From positions 677,501 to 741,500 of the forward strand of contig JARHVA010004805.1 in the NCBI GenBank assembly GCA_037957365.1: a stretch of DNA of 64,000 nucleotides, read 5' to 3'. Below the pieces are notes generated by a model. The model did no database searches. It was not told where the DNA came from and saw only the letters and a list, made by a program, of their open reading frames with translations. Below, piece by piece: positions 60,051-64,000 of the stretch (its first letter is position 1; each line of letters starts with the position of its first letter). This DNA is from Torreya grandis (taxonomy: Eukaryota > Streptophyta > Pinopsida > Cupressales > Taxaceae). The translations under genes were made by a program, and so were the position numbers.

Positions 60051-62870
60051 TAATCCTAAATTGAATTTCTCATGCTCCTAGCATAGGTTAGATATAGGTT
60101 TAGGTCAGAGAAGGGCATTATTTTTAGCTTTAAGAAAATGTCATTGTTAATAAACATAATGAAATGTTTATGCTTGTTATCTACTCAAGTTATCCTTTCC
60201 AAGTATGCCTACACTCACTAGAGGTGCTCCCTACTTATATTCAATGTTTTAACTATTTATTCTAGAGCTTTAATGAGTTACATGAGGGCATCCTTGACCT
60301 AGCCAGTCAATTTTGAAGGTAAGGTGATATTCACCTATTCCTTAAGCACCTAAACCTACTCCTTCATGTCCTCCATAAGTTTATCTAACATGTCTTGAGT
60401 GGATAAGATCATGGATATTACATCCCTCATCTATCTTCTCCTCCCTATTGGATGTTCTAAATTTGGTGAGGCAAGAGAGATCTTGCCTAGTCTACTAGAC
60501 CACTAGGTATTCTCCTTGAGTGAATTTATATTTGAGGATCCTTCTCATGTTCCCTAAGTTCATGTTAAACTATCACTGGACTTATGGATCACCTAGTATG
60601 ATCATCTTGGGCATCTGTGATCTTATGGAAAATCCTAGGGTAGAATGGGATGAAGGTGGGGTAGTATAGATAGAGGTGGAAGGTGAAGGCATGGGAGAAG
60701 GATGAGTGGATAAACTAGAAAAAAGGAAGTAAGAAATCAATTGAAGAGGAGGAGGCATGGGGGTAAAATTTGGAAGTAAAAATGGGGAATCCCATAGGAA
60801 CATCTAGGCATGCCACTAGCTTTGGTTCAAACTAACATGTGGGATCATGGTGTTAAGGAGAGGAGTATTCAAAAGGAATGAGGAAATTAGTTGGTTAAGT
60901 CCAAATCATTAAACACCCTATATAATGGAAAATGGAGGCCTAGGAGAGATACAATGATCAATAAGGGGATAAGGATTAGGAGTTATCATTTGCTTTTTCT
61001 TATACCTCTTACTCAGGTTATCTTGAATTGTAGTAATAGGAGTGATGGTGGTAGTGATGGTAGGGGCCAACTATGAGTATATAAAATGACTATATGTGTA
61101 ACTAAGGTGGCTAGAGATAATATAATTATACATATGGAAGAACTTATTATTAGGTTGATCAAGGTTTGAACTGGTGTAGGTATAGTAGTAACTACCTATT
61201 GTGCACTAATAAATTAAGGCATTGAGGGCTTGGTAACTAAAGATCTTGAAGACCATGGGTGATCCATAGGGTTCACTACTAATGGAGTGGGATGACTAGG
61301 TGTAAATTTGGATGAGAGAATGTTGTACATGGTTATAGATATAGATACGTATGGTAATTATGGGGGGTTAGAATGGGAAACATAGGAGGCACCACCTTAG
61401 TCGGACTAGTATGGAAAGGGAAAAACAAGGGTGTTCCACTAGGTTGTTGAGGGATGGTGTAATCCTAAATTGAATTTCTCATGCTCCTATCATAGGTTAG
61501 ATATAGGTTTAGGTTAGAGAAGGGCATTATTTTTAGCTTTAAAAACATGTCATTGTTAATAAACATAATGAAATTTTTATGCTTGTTATCTACTCAAGCT
61601 ATCCTCTCCAAGTATACTTACACTCACTAGAGGTGATCCCTACTTATAGTCAATGTTTTAACTATTTCTTCCAGAGCTTTAAAGAGTTACATGAGGGCAT
61701 CCTTGACCTAGCCAGTCAATTTTGAAGGTAAGGTGATATTAACCTATTATTTAAGCACCTAAACCTACTCCTTCATGTCCTCCATAAGTTTCTCTAACAT
61801 GTCTTGAGTGGATAAGATCATGGATATTACATCCTCATCTATCTTCTCCTCCCTATTGGATGTTCTAAATTTGGTGAGGGAGGAGAGATCTTTCCTAGTC
61901 TACTATACAACTAGGTATCCTCCTTGAGTGAATTTATATTTGAGGATCCTTCTTATGTTCCCTGAGTTCATGTTAAACTATCACTGGACTTATGGATCAC
62001 CTAGTAAGATCATCTTGGGCATCTGTGATCCTATGGAAACTCTTAGGGTAGAATGGGATAAAGGTGGGGTAGTATAGATAGAGGTAGAAGGTGAAGACAT
62101 GGGAGGAGGATGAGTGGATGAACTAGAAAAAAAGGAAGTAATAAGTCAATTGAGGCGGAGGAGGCATGGGGGTAAAATTTGGAAGTAAAAATGGGGAATC
62201 CCATAGGAACATCTAGGCATGCCACTAGCTTTGGTTCAAACTAACATGTGCGATCATGGTGTTAAGGAGAGGAGTATTCAAAAGGAATGAGGAAATTAGT
62301 TGGAAAAGTCCAAATATTTAAACACCCTAGATAATGGAAAATGGAGGCCTAGGAGGGATATAAGGATCAATAAGGGGATAAGGATTAGGAGTTACCATTT
62401 TCTTTTTCTTATACATCTTACTCAGGTTATCTTGCATTGTAGTAATAGGAGTGATGGTGGCAGTGGTGGTAGGGGCCAACTAGGAGTATATAGAGTGACT
62501 ATATGTGTAACTAAGGTGGCTAGAGATAATATAATTATACATATATGGGAACTTATTATTAGGTTCATCAAGGTTTGAACTAGTGTAGGTATAGTAGTAA
62601 CTACCTATTGTGCACTAATAAATTAAGGCATTGAGGGCTTGGTAACTAAAGATCTTGAGGACCATGGGTGATCCATAGGGTTCACTACTAATGGAGTGGG
62701 ATGACTAGGTGTAAATTGGGATGAGAGGATGTTGTACATGGTTATAGATAGAGATAAGTATGGTAATTATGTGGGGTTAGAATGGGAAACATAAGAGGCA
62801 CCACCTTCGTGGGACTAGTATGGAAAGGGAAAACCAAGGGTGTTCCACTAGGTTGTTGAGGGATGGTGGA
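60051..62870. repeat. 1.41-kb tandem duplication
   Basis: Unit 1 (60,051-61,459) and unit 2 (61,460-62,870) are head-to-tail, both starting with AATCCTAAATTGAATTTCTC and ending GTTGTTGAGGGATGGTG. Similarity is very high by eye, with scattered substitutions and 1-base indels. There is no sequence between the units, so this is a direct duplication, not an LTR pair. Confidence 0.9.
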
Positions 62871-64000
62871 ATCAAAGGAAGGTATCTACATATATGTCTA
62901 TTACTGCTCATGTTTTGGGCTCAACTCAGGGTTATTATTGATGTTGAATAGTATGCCTACATAACCTATGGCCAAATAGCCTAGATTATAAGAGGTGAGG
63001 TAACTAGAGTAGATACTGAGGGAGGAAAAATTCATGGAAAGGGATCTAATACTCCCTTGATAATATTCTTATAAATCTAGGGCACAATTATCTAAATGTC
63101 TTCTTTAAGATAAGATAGTGTAGGTAAAATAGGGCCTCTCCTTGTGGATGGACTAGATTGAACCTTCTTTCCCTTTATTTTGTTTTCCTTGAACCTAAAA
63201 ATAACCTCCTTGTCATATGTAGGGTTGAGGTGGATCTCATAATCTAGGTGAGGCACATGGTTGTAATCAATGTTGATATAAGATTGATATTTCACTACAT
63301 GGGCCCTAACTATGCCATGGGGTCCCATTCTCTATTCTCCACTTTGCCCAAGACATAAGTATCCTAGTTTTCTACCATATTATAAAATGGAGGAAAAATA
63401 TTACATATGTGTTTATAGATGATGATAGGGAAGGTTGGGAAAACCTTATATTGAAAACTAAGGTAGTGGTCTAAGATGCCTTTAATCAATTGGTAGGATA
63501 TCTCCTACTCAACTACTTAGTCTAGAACCTAATAAGGAAAGTTGAGTAGGGATTATAAATACTACCACTCAAATGATTATGTCATCCTTAGAGTAATAGT
63601 AATCATTGATGGGGGAAAGAGATTGCATGATTTCTTTAGAGATATAAGGCATTCCCACCTTATTGATGGCCATATATACCACTAGGTAAAATGACTCAGA
63701 TTTCCTAAATGTGACTTCGATAATGGTTACCATATTGTTTATAGAATAATACGTGTACCATTATTCCCTTGAGAGTCTAATGTGGGAAAGTAGAAGGCTT
63801 AAATAAAATATAATCATAGACATCATCCACTAAATAACTTATCATGTAAAAGTTGCCACTTTCCCAAGTCTCCTTGACACAGTGCACCAGTCAAAAGTTG
63901 ATAGTGCCCTTGAGGTCTAGGATTTCCTCTCTCCTATGAAGATGATGCTAAGCAAGGTTACCTAGATCATATTGATGTGCACTAAATCACTCACCCTAAA
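60051..64000 (-). pseudogene. Degenerate minus-strand coding region, unknown family
   Basis: Reading leftwards from the window edge, the text is protein-like but broken by TAG/TAA stops and frame changes: YLVVYMAINKVGMPYISKE (about 63,685-63,629), open piece 63,328-63,092 (HLDYEIHLNPTYDKEVIF and a Lys-rich end), a Pro/Ser-rich low-complexity part within each 1.41-kb unit (SHPTPLVVNPMDHPW), and a heptad-like part (DMLDKLMEDMKE, DALM.LIKALE.IVKTL) at about 60,430-60,070 and again at about 61,840-61,480. The layout of conserved head, low-complexity middle and coiled-coil tail recalls the U3 frame of element D, but I see no alignable sequence. It continues beyond the window. Confidence 0.45.

Noticed and set aside
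60051..62870. Possible LTR pair
   Set aside because: The two copies directly abut with no interior, so this is a tandem duplication.
1..64000. CRISPR arrays, operons, rRNA or tRNA genes
   Set aside because: No short regularly spaced repeats with unique spacers, no tRNA-like cloverleaf and no rRNA core sequence noticed; tRNA-related matches are retroelement primer-binding sites.

Overview
The window is A+T-rich, gene-empty plant nuclear DNA built almost entirely from nested, decayed LTR retrotransposons. I see no intact cellular gene, rRNA, tRNA, organellar gene or bacterial feature. The long Ty3/gypsy elements, very long LTRs, deep nesting and heavy decay suggest a large-genome seed plant; a gymnosperm is my best guess but is not proven by anything here.

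Layout. (1) 1-23,910: element B, a Ty3/gypsy element with about 5.3-kb LTRs. Its 5' LTR begins about 1.9 kb before the window, is split by element A, and resumes to 12,302. A primer-binding site (PBS), gag, protease, archaeal-type RNase H (aRH), reverse transcriptase (RT), RNase H and integrase remnants follow, then the 3' LTR (18,644-23,910). (2) 3,600-12,018: element A, with about 2.8-kb LTRs and a short interior that carries one degenerate reading region of unknown function and no pol. (3) 23,930-24,480: protease fragment of an older element F. (4) 24,782-57,674: element D, about 21.7 kb without its large nested insertion. It has about 6.0-kb LTRs, an exact 5-bp target duplication (GTTCC) and TATTG/CAATA ends. 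Each D LTR holds a degenerate frame of about 930 codons of unknown function, placed upstream of the LTR TATA box, so in U3. (5) 29,755-40,955: element C, inserted on the minus strand into the D 5' LTR copy of that frame, with exact target duplication CAAAG. C is non-autonomous: a gag-like frame with three zinc-knuckle-like repeats, a five-copy 185-bp tandem repeat, and three tandem hairpins beside the polypurine tract. (6) 44,290-46,674: a truncated minus-strand gypsy fragment E between D gag and D protease. (7) 57,680-64,000: unassigned DNA ending in a 1.41-kb tandem duplication that overlaps a degenerate minus-strand coding region with a coiled-coil-like part.

Order of events: A inserted into B; C and E inserted into D; B and D both abut the F remnant. 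C looks youngest, with similar LTRs and a perfect target duplication. Most stop codons in the reading regions look like CAA, CAG or TGG turned into stops, as expected from cytosine deamination in methylated silent DNA. When active, B and D would have been autonomous, while A and C would have relied on proteins supplied in trans. The most unusual features are the large frame inside the U3 of D, the aRH-before-RT order shared by B and D, the pol-less ORF of A, and the hairpin array and triple knuckles of C. All coordinates and alignments were read by eye; none was computed.
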